44,444 nucleotides of DNA from Chloroflexota bacterium (GCA_902812455.1 CADDZH010000034.1:1-44444); one strand, 5' to 3'. Shown: positions 1 to 9,564, counted from the first letter of the stretch. A program made the numbers and translations. The notes: generated by a model not told the origin, from the letters alone.

Positions 1-2
1 TC

Positions 3-47
3 GATCAGGTCGAAGTAATTGAGATGCAGCCCGGAGAGACCATTTAG
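3..47 (+). CDS. possible 3' end of an upstream gene (partial)
   Basis: Frame 3 is open from the window edge to a TAG at 45-47 and reads DQVEVIEMQPGETI. The composition is protein-like, and the stretch ends before a repeat-rich gap, as expected for a gene convergent with the dioxygenase at 225. Fourteen codons are too few to name a family. It could also be chance. Confidence 0.3.
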   Translation, partial: DQVEVIEMQPGETI

Positions 48-110
48 CCCCTGGGCCTCTCTTCACAAGAGTAGGTTTTTGCGCGAATCGGCCTGGGAAG
101 GGGATCGTAC

Positions 111-165
111 CTGTAGGGGCAAGGAGCGGAAGGGGAGCGGCGTGGGGGCCTTGTGCTTGCCCTCG
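111..165 (+). repeat. GTAGGGGC-type hairpin repeat
   Basis: The sequence begins CTGTAGGGGCAAGG and ends CCTTGTGCTTGCCC. GGGCAAG (117-123) pairs with CTTGCCC (156-162) around a 32-base G-rich loop. It belongs to the same family as the copies at 16378, 27108 and 27171 but has a different stem sequence. It lies at the 3' side of the dioxygenase gene and might also act as its terminator. Confidence 0.6.
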
Positions 166-224
166 TCCCTCGCGCGCTCCCCGCTCACCCCAACAAACCT
201 CCCCTTGTAATGGCCCCCTCTCCT

Positions 225-1259
225 TCACGACCAGCATGCAAAGGCAAGTCCACAGCCGGTTCCGGCAAGCGTGCGGTAGACGGGTATGTACTCATCCCAG
301 GCCAGTTTCAAATGCCTGCTTGCAGCCGCCACCGTGATCCAGTTGCGGATCTCCGAACTCCCGGCGTTAAGCAGCTTCCGAGGGATGGCACGCAACTGTT
401 CCTCGGAGCCTTCACGCAGGGCTACGAGCAGGTGACGATCAAGCTGCTCGTCGGTGACAAAGTGACTCAGGCCACCAGAGGCGACGATGCCTACACGTAA
501 ATCAGCGGGGCTTGCTTCAATAGCGCGATATAGTGCGAGTCCAAAGTCATAACAGCGAGAAGGCGCAGGCTGGTTCGGGGGAAAATAGGTATTGATCAAT
601 ACAGGAACCATGGGAATTAATTTCTCTCCCATGATCTGGGTGACGATAGCCCCGAAGGCATGTCCAATGCCGGCCGGCTCATCAGTTGCAGGAATCTCCG
701 CCAGGCCCGCCACGTCGAATCCCTGCTCGATCAAGCGGGCGAGCAACTCACGCGCGAAGGCCGGCGCACTGGCAAATTCATGGTGAGCCTCCATAGCGTA
801 GCCTTCCACCACGGCACGCTGAAGCTCCTGGCTAAGAGGAGCGGCAGGTGGATTGCCTTGTCTCTGGTACTCAGCAAAGCGTGAGGTCCATATCCCACTG
901 AAGAGCCTATCACCATAAAAGATGGCGAGCGCAGGCATATTCGCCAATGAAAATAGTTCTAACTGATCATCCCCGATAACGACGAGGACATCCAGCCTCG
1001 CCTTTGAGGCATCGTTGGCAAGGCGAGTAATCGCTCGTCGCACGGCTGCGTATTGCTCCTGCCAGTATTGAGGAGTAGCTTGCTGAGCATAGCGGTTTCC
1101 TGCTCGCCCGGCAAGTTCCGCATACGTCACGGGCTGGCCTTCCGCATCATACAAGATCGCAAATGCCTGATCCTGAGCTCCCCATTCTCCCCAAAGGGAA
1201 TCATCCAGAATTACCAGTGTGCTGTGGGACATGCCCATTCCAAGAACAAGGTGTGCCAT
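225..1259 (-). CDS. LigB-type class III extradiol ring-cleavage dioxygenase
   Basis: Predicted non-haem iron(II) dioxygenase that opens a catecholic ring beside the hydroxyls (protocatechuate 4,5- or gallate-type cleavage), in the cytoplasm. The protein has 344 residues. The LigB fold is suggested by the N-terminal GMGMSHS with a candidate iron-ligand His12, the IGDDQ.E.F segment (95-102), GIGHAFG (197-203) and ASGGLSHF (260-267). The ATG at 1259 is preferred over the GTG at 1274 because GGAG lies 9 bases upstream of the ATG. It is the last gene of a five-gene operon, 43 bases after the aldolase. No LigA-like small subunit gene is next to it, and at this length it lacks the fused LigA domain of GalA from Pseudomonas, so it may work alone. 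The substrate is inferred only from the GalB/GalC-like neighbours. Confidence 0.8.
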   Translation of the reverse strand: MAHLVLGMGMSHSTLVILDDSLWGEWGAQDQAFAILYDAEGQPVTYAELAGRAGNRYAQQATPQYWQEQYAAVRRAITRLANDASKARLDVLVVIGDDQLELFSLANMPALAIFYGDRLFSGIWTSRFAEYQRQGNPPAAPLSQELQRAVVEGYAMEAHHEFASAPAFARELLARLIEQGFDVAGLAEIPATDEPAGIGHAFGAIVTQIMGEKLIPMVPVLINTYFPPNQPAPSRCYDFGLALYRAIEASPADLRVGIVASGGLSHFVTDEQLDRHLLVALREGSEEQLRAIPRKLLNAGSSEIRNWITVAAASRHLKLAWDEYIPVYRTLAGTGCGLAFACWS

Positions 1260-1302
1260 GATGAAATTCTCCACGATTCAGGCCGGCGCTGAACCAACGC
1301 CT

Positions 1303-1938
1303 TTAACTCTGCGTGCTCTTCTCGACCACCGCCCGCAGCCCGGAAAGATCATACGAAAGCGCTCCCGCTTGCAGTTGTGCTCTTAAGGCTGCTTCATGCT
1401 GTGTGCGCGCACGTGCAGCATCAAGAACGGCAGCGGCTTGCGCTGCCGCTATGGAGACAGCGCCATCGGCATCAAGCAGCACGATATCGCCCGCAGCAAT
1501 GATGGTGCCGCCAACGGTGACCGGCTTGTTGATTGTCCCAACATAGGTTTTGGTTGCTCCTCGCACACGTATCCAGCGCGTCCAGATGGGCAGGCCTAGA
1601 GATCGCAACTCCTCTGTATCGCGGACGGCTGCATCAACCAGGATACCTGCAACCTGGCGAAACAGCGCTTGTATGGCGAGCAGTTCTCCAATCAGCGCGA
1701 CGGGTTCCGGTTCTGGCATTGTCAAGACAAGGACTTCTCCTGGCCGGACCTGCTCCAGCACAGCGTGAACCATCAAGTTATCCCCCTGGCCACAGCGGAC
1801 GGTACGCGCCAGTCCTGCCACCCTGCTCCCAGGGATAATTTGCACCAGGGGGATATCAATGAGTCCCCGGCGCCCCGCCGCCTCGTAGACCGTTGCTACT
1901 CCGTAGCGCGCAAACTCTCTCATATCGATCTCGTTCAT
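1303..1938 (-). CDS. RraA-family aldolase, probable 4-carboxy-4-hydroxy-2-oxoadipate aldolase (GalC/LigK-like)
   Basis: The 211-residue protein has the RraA/class II aldolase signature: GELLAIQA (84-91) and the catalytic Arg-Asp pair in DAAVRDTEEL (Arg106, Asp107), followed by GLPIW. The family includes the divalent-metal pyruvate aldolases that split 4-carboxy-4-hydroxy-2-oxoadipate into pyruvate and oxaloacetate, the last step of gallate and protocatechuate meta-cleavage. RraA inhibitors of RNase E share the fold, but this gene sits between a GalB-like hydratase and an extradiol dioxygenase, which favours the aldolase. It starts at ATG 1938 and lies 58 bases downstream of the hydratase gene. 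The other possible role is decarboxylation of oxaloacetate. Confidence 0.78.
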   Translation of the reverse strand: MNEIDMREFARYGVATVYEAAGRRGLIDIPLVQIIPGSRVAGLARTVRCGQGDNLMVHAVLEQVRPGEVLVLTMPEPEPVALIGELLAIQALFRQVAGILVDAAVRDTEELRSLGLPIWTRWIRVRGATKTYVGTINKPVTVGGTIIAAGDIVLLDADGAVSIAAAQAAAVLDAARARTQHEAALRAQLQAGALSYDLSGLRAVVEKSTQS

Positions 1939-1996
1939 AGGCTCTTGCCTTCCTTAATTGAGTGAGAATAATAGTGCCCGGCCTATCGAAAACTCC

Positions 1997-2716
1997 TCAC
2001 AGGGTTTCTACTACCTGGGGAGTAACCCGCTGGAAGACTTCCGCATAGTGAATATCGGTGCGCCCGGAGATGCGGCGAGCATGGTTCGCGCGGTACCTTG
2101 CTAGCTCAGTTTGGTACTGGTGAAGGTAGCTCTGCGAAGCTATCGCCTCCATTGCTTGTTGCTTGAGTGGGAATACGTCGCTAATATCAACAAAGGTCGT
2201 CGGGACGAACGCACAAAGTTCCGGCTGGTGCGGTTCAAACAGGAAGATCTCAGCCGGTTTGATGGTGGGAAAGCCACTGGCAACTCCCGAACCACTGGCA
2301 AGCAGAGCAGCGCGCTGGACAGCAACAGAAGCTACCGGGTGATCGGGATTGAACGGATCGCGTTCGGTATGGGTGATAATCACATCCGGTGCCACCTCGC
2401 GAATGAGACTGGTAAGTCGCTCCAGGGCTTGCGCATCAACGTGGAGAGGGTAATCGCCGAGATCGAAGCACTGGAACGTTGCGCCGATAGCCTCGGCTGC
2501 TCGTGTCGCTTCCTCATGACGGATACGTTTGACCCGCTCGATTGTTTGATCGGGTTGTTTCCATAATTCGCCCGATTCGCCCCGCTCTCCATAGGTAAGC
2601 GCGACGACTTCGGCTCTGCCGCCGCGCGCAGTCACAGTGGCGATAACACCGGCAGCCCGCCAGACGAAGTCCGCCGCGTGCGCGCCAATTACTAACAAGG
2701 TGCGGCCCTGGCTCAT
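1997..2716 (-). CDS. galB: PIG-L/LmbE-fold hydrolase, probable 4-oxalomesaconate hydratase (GalB-like)
   Basis: The 239-residue protein has the PIG-L fold, but the usual AHPDD motif reads GAHAADFVWRAAG near the N-terminus, as I recall for the GalB branch. A second metal-site segment, HTERDPFNPDH, is near residue 118. GalB is a zinc-dependent hydratase that converts 4-oxalomesaconate to 4-carboxy-4-hydroxy-2-oxoadipate, the substrate of the aldolase encoded next. The ATG at 2716 is chosen because AGGAG lies 9 bases upstream; the GTG at 2722 would leave only 4 bases. The gene is 36 bases downstream of the HEAT-repeat gene. An N-acetylglucosaminyl deacetylase role is the alternative, made less likely by the altered motif and by the neighbours. 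Confidence 0.75.
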   Translation of the reverse strand: MSQGRTLLVIGAHAADFVWRAAGVIATVTARGGRAEVVALTYGERGESGELWKQPDQTIERVKRIRHEEATRAAEAIGATFQCFDLGDYPLHVDAQALERLTSLIREVAPDVIITHTERDPFNPDHPVASVAVQRAALLASGSGVASGFPTIKPAEIFLFEPHQPELCAFVPTTFVDISDVFPLKQQAMEAIASQSYLHQYQTELARYRANHARRISGRTDIHYAEVFQRVTPQVVETL

Positions 2717-2752
2717 ACACAACTGCTCCTCTGTACTTGTGAATATGTATTA

Positions 2753-3826
2753 TCAGGCTGTAGTATCAATCAGGCCATCCTGGATTAGTTGTGATAATGC
2801 CTTCTGAGCAGCATTGAGCGTAGCAACCTGATAAGCAACTCCCCGCATACTCTGTACAACCGGCTCAAGGTAGGGTTTCAATTTACGATTGCTGTGGTAC
2901 AGAGTGGATAGCACATACGAGGCGGTCTCGGCCAGCCAGGGTGACATATCAGCCGTCATAAGCAGGCGCAATACCGGCCCTACAGCCAGCCTGCGAAAGC
3001 GTACCAGGCCTTTAGCAGCCATCCAGGCAACCGAGTGATCGGTATCACGTAGAGCCTGCACGAGTACCGGCACAGTTCGCACATCATCAATAGCGCTCAA
3101 AGCCCGTATACTCTGCCAGCGTATCCATGCTGAATGGCTCTTGCTAGCTTCTATCAGCGAAGGGACAGCAGCGTGTCCAAAGCGCACAAGCGATGAGAAT
3201 ATCTGGCTGGACATCTGTTCATCAGCACCATGCAGGGTGCTAAGCAAAGCGGGTATGGCCGATGGGTCTCTTAAACGGCCTAACGCTTTGACCGCCTGCA
3301 ACCGCACACCTGGAACGGGATCGTGCAAAGCCTCGATGAGCGCAGGAACTGCAGCGCGATCACCCATCAGCCCGAGGATATATGCAGCGTGTTCGCGCAT
3401 AGCAGGTCGCTGATCACCCAGGCCGGCCATCAAGACTCGCTGTGCGCGCGCCGGATCCATTCCTGCTTCTGGCAAAAAGAGGGTGCGCAGGCGAGTCCTG
3501 GTATAGGCAGAGCGAAGCGGGAGAGGAACAACAAATGGCTTGCCGGCCCACGTGCCCAGGGCGATAAATTCCAGCAGGTTTTGCGCCAGCCTGTCATCAT
3601 CAAGAGAAGAGACCGCTTCTACAGCGCGCGGATCATTTTCTATAATCCAGTGCATTAATCGCCAGGCCGCCCCACGACGACCGGCTGCAGCATCGCGGGC
3701 CAGAACCTGCGGTGGTGTGACTCCTACCGGTGGTGCCACGCCGGCAGCAGGTTGTCCGGGAGGCTCCGGAGGGGGACCGGATAAAGTGTCAATATCTGTC
3801 TCAGGTGATGAATCATAAGATGCCAT
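2753..3826 (-). CDS. HEAT-repeat protein
   Basis: This 357-residue cytoplasmic protein has a Pro/Gly-rich low-complexity N-terminus (residues 1-45) and then alpha-helical HEAT repeats. The clearest copies are REHAAYILGLMGDRAAVPAL, VRLQAVKALGRLRDPSAIPA, IRWQSIRALSAIDDVRTVPV and VAWMAAKGLVRFRRLAVGPV. Such repeats bind partner proteins or act in phycobilin-lyase-like and scaffold proteins; no catalytic residue is visible. AGGAG lies 8 bases before ATG 3826. It sits between the molybdenum hydroxylase (22 bases) and the GalB-like gene (36 bases), so it is probably co-transcribed. A role in assembly of the molybdenum enzyme is possible but is only inference. Confidence 0.8.
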   Translation of the reverse strand: MASYDSSPETDIDTLSGPPPEPPGQPAAGVAPPVGVTPPQVLARDAAAGRRGAAWRLMHWIIENDPRAVEAVSSLDDDRLAQNLLEFIALGTWAGKPFVVPLPLRSAYTRTRLRTLFLPEAGMDPARAQRVLMAGLGDQRPAMREHAAYILGLMGDRAAVPALIEALHDPVPGVRLQAVKALGRLRDPSAIPALLSTLHGADEQMSSQIFSSLVRFGHAAVPSLIEASKSHSAWIRWQSIRALSAIDDVRTVPVLVQALRDTDHSVAWMAAKGLVRFRRLAVGPVLRLLMTADMSPWLAETASYVLSTLYHSNRKLKPYLEPVVQSMRGVAYQVATLNAAQKALSQLIQDGLIDTTA

Positions 3827-3848
3827 TACTCACACTCCTTCTACATAG

Positions 3849-6170
3849 TCAATGCAAGGCCTGGAAGAGGCGCTCAGCCGTGATGGGAAGGTCGGTCATG
3901 CGAACGCCTACAGCGTCATAGATGGCGTTTGCAATGGTGGCGCCAACAGGGACAACCGGCGGTTCGCCAACACCCTTTGCGCCAAAGGGACCAAGAGCAG
4001 ACGGTACCTGAACGAGGATAGATCTGATATTCGGGACATCCTCGCTATGAGGAACAGCATAATCCATCCAGGTTGAGGTAAGCGCCTGCCCTTCCTCTGA
4101 ATAAGCAAGCCGCTCCAGCAGCGCCCAGCCAATGCCTTGCGTGACGCCCCCATAAATCTGTCCCTCGACCTCTGCCGGGTTGATGGCAAAACCCACATCC
4201 TGCACAACCAGATAGTCAAGCACGCGCACCTCGCCCGTCTCAGGATCAACGGCCACTTTCGCCACATGCGCTCCGTACATAGGTGAACTTCTCTCGTTGG
4301 CAGCGCGACCGCGCCCATAGACAGGCTCATACTTGCCGGCAAAGCGCATGGATTCCTGCGCTATCTCTTTCAATTCGACGCTTTTGCCAGGCGCTCCACG
4401 CACGACAACTCTGTCGCCTTCAATATCGAGGTCGCCAGGCGCTGCTTCAAGCATATCGGAAGCAATAGCCAGAATCTGGTTGCGCGCATCGCGCGCTGCC
4501 GCAAGCACGGCAGGCCCCATCGAGTAGGTTGTCTTGCTGCCACCGGTGCCGCCGCTATAGGGCATGGTATCGGTGTTATCATGCGAAACAGCTACCGAGG
4601 AGGACGGCACGCCCAGGCCTTCAGCAGCAATGAGAGCCAGTGAAGTATCGGTGCCGGTGAGATCGACTGTGCCAACAATAACGGTAATCGTACCATCCTT
4701 CTCTAGGCGGCAGGCAGCGGCGGCAGGCTCAGTACCACCTGGCCACCCTCCTGCTGCCATGCCAATGCCGATCTTCCAGCCTTCCAGCCCCGCAGGAGCA
4801 ACTTTCTGTTCTGCCCGCTTTGCCCACAACGGCTGCTCCCTGGCCTTCTCCAGGCATTCAATCAACCCGATCCTCGGCCATGTGCGATGATCGAAGGTAG
4901 GATCGCCCTCTTTGAGCGCATTCTTCAGACGGAAGGCTAGCGGATTCATTCCCAGCTCCTGGCACAGCTCGTCAACGGCTGACTCCAGGGCAAAGGTAGC
5001 CTGTGGGGCGCCGGGTGCACGATACGCCCCCACACTCACTTTATTGGTAAGCACTTCATAGCCACGAATATCGATGTTGGGGCAGCGATACGTGCTACTC
5101 ATGATGATCCCGCCCAGCACGACGGCTGAACCTGGGAAGGCGCCGGTGTCAAAGACGACTCTCGCCTGCATGGCTACTAATGTGCCATCGCGCTTAGCCC
5201 CCAATTTCACTGTGATGATCGACTGGGGAGCAGGATTACCTGCCAGGAAGTCCTCTGAGCGTGTATAGACGAGGCGCACAGGCCTGCGCGAGGCATACGC
5301 AGCGGCAGCGGCCAGCGGCTCAATCAGGCCGAACTTCCCACCAAAAGCTCCCCCTACAGGCATCGACTCTACCCGCACCTGTCGTTCCGGTAGATCAAGC
5401 GCTTCAGCTACATCCGAACGTACCCCAAACATCGCCTGCGAGCTGGCCCAGATGGTTAAATGCCGCCCGCTTGGATCAGGTGCAACAATGATCGATTGAG
5501 GCTCAAGGTACGACTGGTGCACAAAACTGGTGCGGTAGGTGCGTTCGACAACCGCCTCAGCCTCGCGCCATCCTGCTTCGATATCACCTACATGCACATG
5601 CGCTTTATCGCTCACATTCTCTGACAGCTCTTCCGGCTCGGCTTCCTCCTCTTCTTCCTCGGAAACAGCGGCATGAGCGCCACCACCAGCGATTTCAGAA
5701 GTCTCGCCTTCCTTACGCATCTTCGCCAGCGGTGAACCCGGTTGCATTGCGGCGAGTGGATCAATGACCGCCGGAAGCAGTTCGTAGTCAACATCGACAG
5801 CAGCAGCGCCATCTTCAGCCGCTGCTTCCGACTCAGCCAGCACAATAGCAACAGGATGGCCGCACCATAAGACTTCATCCTGAGCCAGGGGGGCTTGCGA
5901 GCGAGAGCTGCTGCCCGGATTCTTCATACCAAGCGTCTCGCTTGTATAGACCGCTTTCACCCCGGGAATGGCCATCGCTGCCGAAGTATCGATATTGAGA
6001 ATACGCGCATGGGCGTAAGGGCTGAGCACCAGGCGAGCGTGCAAGAGACCCAGGGCCGGTATATCTCCAGCGTAGCGCGTGCGCCCGGTCACTTTATCGC
6101 CTGCATCCTGCCGGCGTGTAGGTTTGCCAATAGCATTGTGTTGCGTTGTTTTGTTGAAGGTTTGTATCAT
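3849..6170 (-). CDS. xanthine dehydrogenase-family molybdopterin-binding (large) subunit
   Basis: The 773-residue catalytic subunit of a molybdenum hydroxylase shows the hammerhead-type N-terminus (GKPTRRQDAGDKVTGRTRYA), GGAFGGKFG (273-281), GAYRAPGAPQ (381-390) and the C-terminal GAKGVGEPP with the catalytic Glu at about 736. These enzymes hydroxylate N-heterocyclic or aromatic rings, or oxidise CO or aldehydes, with water as oxygen donor. The FAD and 2Fe-2S subunits are not in the window, since the gene upstream is the divergent metY. An acidic low-complexity insert (about 150-190, including a run of Glu) is unusual for the family. It is the first gene of the aromatic-degradation-like operon, so it may introduce the hydroxyl that the ring cleavage needs. 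Its promoter shares a 13-base element with moaA. Confidence 0.9.
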   Translation of the reverse strand: MIQTFNKTTQHNAIGKPTRRQDAGDKVTGRTRYAGDIPALGLLHARLVLSPYAHARILNIDTSAAMAIPGVKAVYTSETLGMKNPGSSSRSQAPLAQDEVLWCGHPVAIVLAESEAAAEDGAAAVDVDYELLPAVIDPLAAMQPGSPLAKMRKEGETSEIAGGGAHAAVSEEEEEEAEPEELSENVSDKAHVHVGDIEAGWREAEAVVERTYRTSFVHQSYLEPQSIIVAPDPSGRHLTIWASSQAMFGVRSDVAEALDLPERQVRVESMPVGGAFGGKFGLIEPLAAAAAYASRRPVRLVYTRSEDFLAGNPAPQSIITVKLGAKRDGTLVAMQARVVFDTGAFPGSAVVLGGIIMSSTYRCPNIDIRGYEVLTNKVSVGAYRAPGAPQATFALESAVDELCQELGMNPLAFRLKNALKEGDPTFDHRTWPRIGLIECLEKAREQPLWAKRAEQKVAPAGLEGWKIGIGMAAGGWPGGTEPAAAACRLEKDGTITVIVGTVDLTGTDTSLALIAAEGLGVPSSSVAVSHDNTDTMPYSGGTGGSKTTYSMGPAVLAAARDARNQILAIASDMLEAAPGDLDIEGDRVVVRGAPGKSVELKEIAQESMRFAGKYEPVYGRGRAANERSSPMYGAHVAKVAVDPETGEVRVLDYLVVQDVGFAINPAEVEGQIYGGVTQGIGWALLERLAYSEEGQALTSTWMDYAVPHSEDVPNIRSILVQVPSALGPFGAKGVGEPPVVPVGATIANAIYDAVGVRMTDLPITAERLFQALH

Positions 6171-6223
6171 AAAGCTCTGCTACTCCAAATAAACTTGCGG
6201 GATTTTTTTGAATGTCTCTGGAA

Positions 6224-6258
6224 AGTGTAGCACAAAATCAGGTTTCTTGTCATGAGAA
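6224..6258 (-). promoter_or_regulatory. promoter of the molybdenum hydroxylase operon, with element shared with moaA
   Basis: On the minus strand ATGACA (6253-6248), an 18-base spacer and an extended -10 TGC-TACACT (TACACT at 6229-6224) lie about 50 bases before the start codon. The -35 is embedded in TTCTCATGACAAG (6258-6246), which also occurs at the same distance from the -10 box in front of moaA (42610-42622). On the plus strand the overlapping TTGTCA (6247-6252) may serve as the metY -35, with a weak GATATT 16 bases downstream. Confidence 0.6.
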
Positions 6259-6292
6259 CATATGATACGATATTGGAGTGAAGTGTATCTAG

Positions 6293-7609
<1,317 letters not shown>

Positions 7610-7659
7610 TATCTTGGGGACCGATTATGTACATTGACGAAATAATTGACCAATCAATT

Positions 7660-7764
7660 GTAGGGGCCGATTTATCGCGCCCCCTGCCGATTGATCGGCT
7701 GTAGGTTCCCGATTTATCGTGGAACCCGATTTATCGTGGAACCCGATTTATCGCGCCCCCTGCC
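7660..7764 (+). repeat. cluster of five tandem CGAT-N2-ATCG hairpins
   Basis: Successive palindromes share the core CGATT(T/G)ATCG but have different, mutually complementary flanks: GGGGC...GCGCCCC (7661-7683), TGCCGATTGATCGGC (7685-7699), GGTTCC...GGAACC (7704-7726), then two shortened units ending GGAACC and GCGCCCC. The cluster lies between metY and the serine hydrolase RBS and contains no start for that gene. Related copies are at 11346, 16465, 16665 and 16728. Confidence 0.85.
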
Positions 7765-7787
7765 CTTTTCAAATAAGGAAAATAATC

Positions 7788-9530
7788 ATGCAAGAACCAC
7801 AACTTACAGACATCAAAGAGCGCCTTTACAGCTTCGACGAATTTGTGCGAGAGATCATGAGCGAGTGGAAAATCCAGGGACTTGCTATGGCCATTGTACA
7901 TGGTGACAAGATCATCTTTTCCCAGGGATTCGGGCTGCGTGATGTGGCCAACGGCCTGGATGTCACTCCGAAAACACTCTTTCCCATCGCCTCCTGCACA
8001 AAAGCGTTCACCACAACAGCAATGGGTATGCTGGCAGATCAAGGGAAACTTGATTGGAGCACACCCGTCAGAACCTATTTGCCGGCCTTCAAACTGCACG
8101 ACCCATTCGCTACCGAGCGCATGACGCCACGCGATCTCGTCACCCATTGCTCGGGATTACCGCGTCACGATCTTGTATGGTATAACTCTACGGCTTCGCG
8201 GCAGGAGATCTTCGAACGCTTGCAGTATCTTGAGCCAACCAAAGACTTCCGCTCGTTCTTCCAATACCAGAACTTGATGTACCTGGTTGCCGGCTATCTC
8301 ATCCAGGAGATCAGCGGGCAAAGCTGGGAAGAGTTCGTGCAGCAGCATATCTTTGATCGTCTCGGCATGGCCAGCAGCAACTTTGATATCGTTGCGACAA
8401 CACAGAAAGCACGGGATTACGCCCATCCATATAAAGAAGAGAAGGATGAGGTAAAAGAGATTCCCTTTTATGCCGCGCAGGGTGCGATTGGCCCTGCCGG
8501 CTCGATTGTCTCCAACATCGAGGACATGAGCAAGTGGGTACTTCTGCATCTCAATCATGGCAAGTACAACGGTGAGCAGGTCGTCTCCGAGAGCCAGGTT
8601 GCGCTGCTACACTCCCCGCAGGTCGTCATTCCAGAGATGAGCCAGTATCCCGAAATACCTTATTCGAGCTACGCCTTTGGCTGGTTTGTCCAGCCGTATA
8701 GAGGCTATCCCATGATCCAGCACGGCGGCAATATCGATGGCTTTAGCTCGCTCGTCACACTCTTCCCGCGAGAGCAACTCGGCATGGTTGTCCTGACCAA
8801 TATGGGCGGTACACCCGTTCCTACCATTCTCACACTGAACGGCTTTGATCGCCTGCTCAACCTCGAGCAAGTCCCCTGGGATGAGCGCCTCATGAAGCAG
8901 CACAAAGAACTCAAAGAGGGACAGCAGAAAGGTGAGGAGAAGAGCGAAACGGATCGCGTTCACGGCCCCCATCCTTCTCACCCGCTTGAAGCTTATACCG
9001 GCGATTATGCGCATCCCGGCTACGGCACGCTCTCCATCCGGCTCGATGGAAAGCAGTTGCAGGCCACCTACAACGATATGACCTTCCCACTCAAACACTA
9101 TCACTACGATATCTTCGAGTTAAAGATAGAGCGCTTCGAAATCGATCTCAAGATATCCTTCCTGACCAACGTCAAGGGCGATATCGATACGATCACGGCA
9201 CCCTTTGAACCAACCGTTCAGGATATTGTCTTCAAGCGCGTCCCTAACAAGCAAATGACGGATAAGAGCTTCCTTGAGCAATTCGTTGGCGAATACGAAG
9301 TCCTGGAAATGATCGCCACCGTTACCTTGAAAGGAGAGCATGCGCTCAGCATATCGCTGCTTGGCGAGCCTGAGTACGAACTTGTTCCCTACAAAGGCAC
9401 AGAGTTCCAGTTCAAGGGCGTCTCAAGTGCAAGCATCGAGTTCAAGTTCGATGCTTCCGGCAAGGTATCCGAAGCGATCATCACCCAACCCTTCGGGGTG
9501 TTTACAGCCAAAAAAAGAACTGCAACGTGA
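7788..9530 (+). CDS. serine hydrolase, class C beta-lactamase/penicillin-binding fold, with DUF3471-like C-terminal part
   Basis: The 580-residue protein has all three active-site motifs of the family: SxxK as ASCTKAF (Ser69, Lys72), YxN as YQN (161-163), and HGG (313-315) in place of KTG. The N-terminal ~370 residues are the hydrolase; the rest is a beta-rich C-terminal module of the type often found in peptidases and esterases of this family. There is no signal peptide, so it is probably cytoplasmic or leaderless. The start at 7788 has AAGGAA 7 bases upstream. An upstream in-frame start at 7719 would translate the hairpin repeat and is rejected. Substrates in this family range from D-amino peptides to esters, so the substrate is unknown. 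Confidence 0.85.
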   Translation: MQEPQLTDIKERLYSFDEFVREIMSEWKIQGLAMAIVHGDKIIFSQGFGLRDVANGLDVTPKTLFPIASCTKAFTTTAMGMLADQGKLDWSTPVRTYLPAFKLHDPFATERMTPRDLVTHCSGLPRHDLVWYNSTASRQEIFERLQYLEPTKDFRSFFQYQNLMYLVAGYLIQEISGQSWEEFVQQHIFDRLGMASSNFDIVATTQKARDYAHPYKEEKDEVKEIPFYAAQGAIGPAGSIVSNIEDMSKWVLLHLNHGKYNGEQVVSESQVALLHSPQVVIPEMSQYPEIPYSSYAFGWFVQPYRGYPMIQHGGNIDGFSSLVTLFPREQLGMVVLTNMGGTPVPTILTLNGFDRLLNLEQVPWDERLMKQHKELKEGQQKGEEKSETDRVHGPHPSHPLEAYTGDYAHPGYGTLSIRLDGKQLQATYNDMTFPLKHYHYDIFELKIERFEIDLKISFLTNVKGDIDTITAPFEPTVQDIVFKRVPNKQMTDKSFLEQFVGEYEVLEMIATVTLKGEHALSISLLGEPEYELVPYKGTEFQFKGVSSASIEFKFDASGKVSEAIITQPFGVFTAKKRTAT

Positions 9531-9564
9531 TACAGATGACGAAGATTAACACAATTGCCCACTC

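Noticed and set aside
1303..1938. RNase E inhibitor RraA
   Set aside because: Same fold, but the neighbours are a GalB-like hydratase and an extradiol dioxygenase, and the aldolase Arg-Asp pair is present.
7660..7764. Regularly spaced palindromes resembling a CRISPR array or tRNA-like folds
   Set aside because: Units are adjacent hairpins without unique spacers, have differing flanks, and recur singly elsewhere; no cas genes and no tRNA features are present.
7719..7787. Upstream extension of the serine hydrolase reading frame
   Set aside because: It would translate the hairpin repeat; a good RBS precedes the ATG at 7788.
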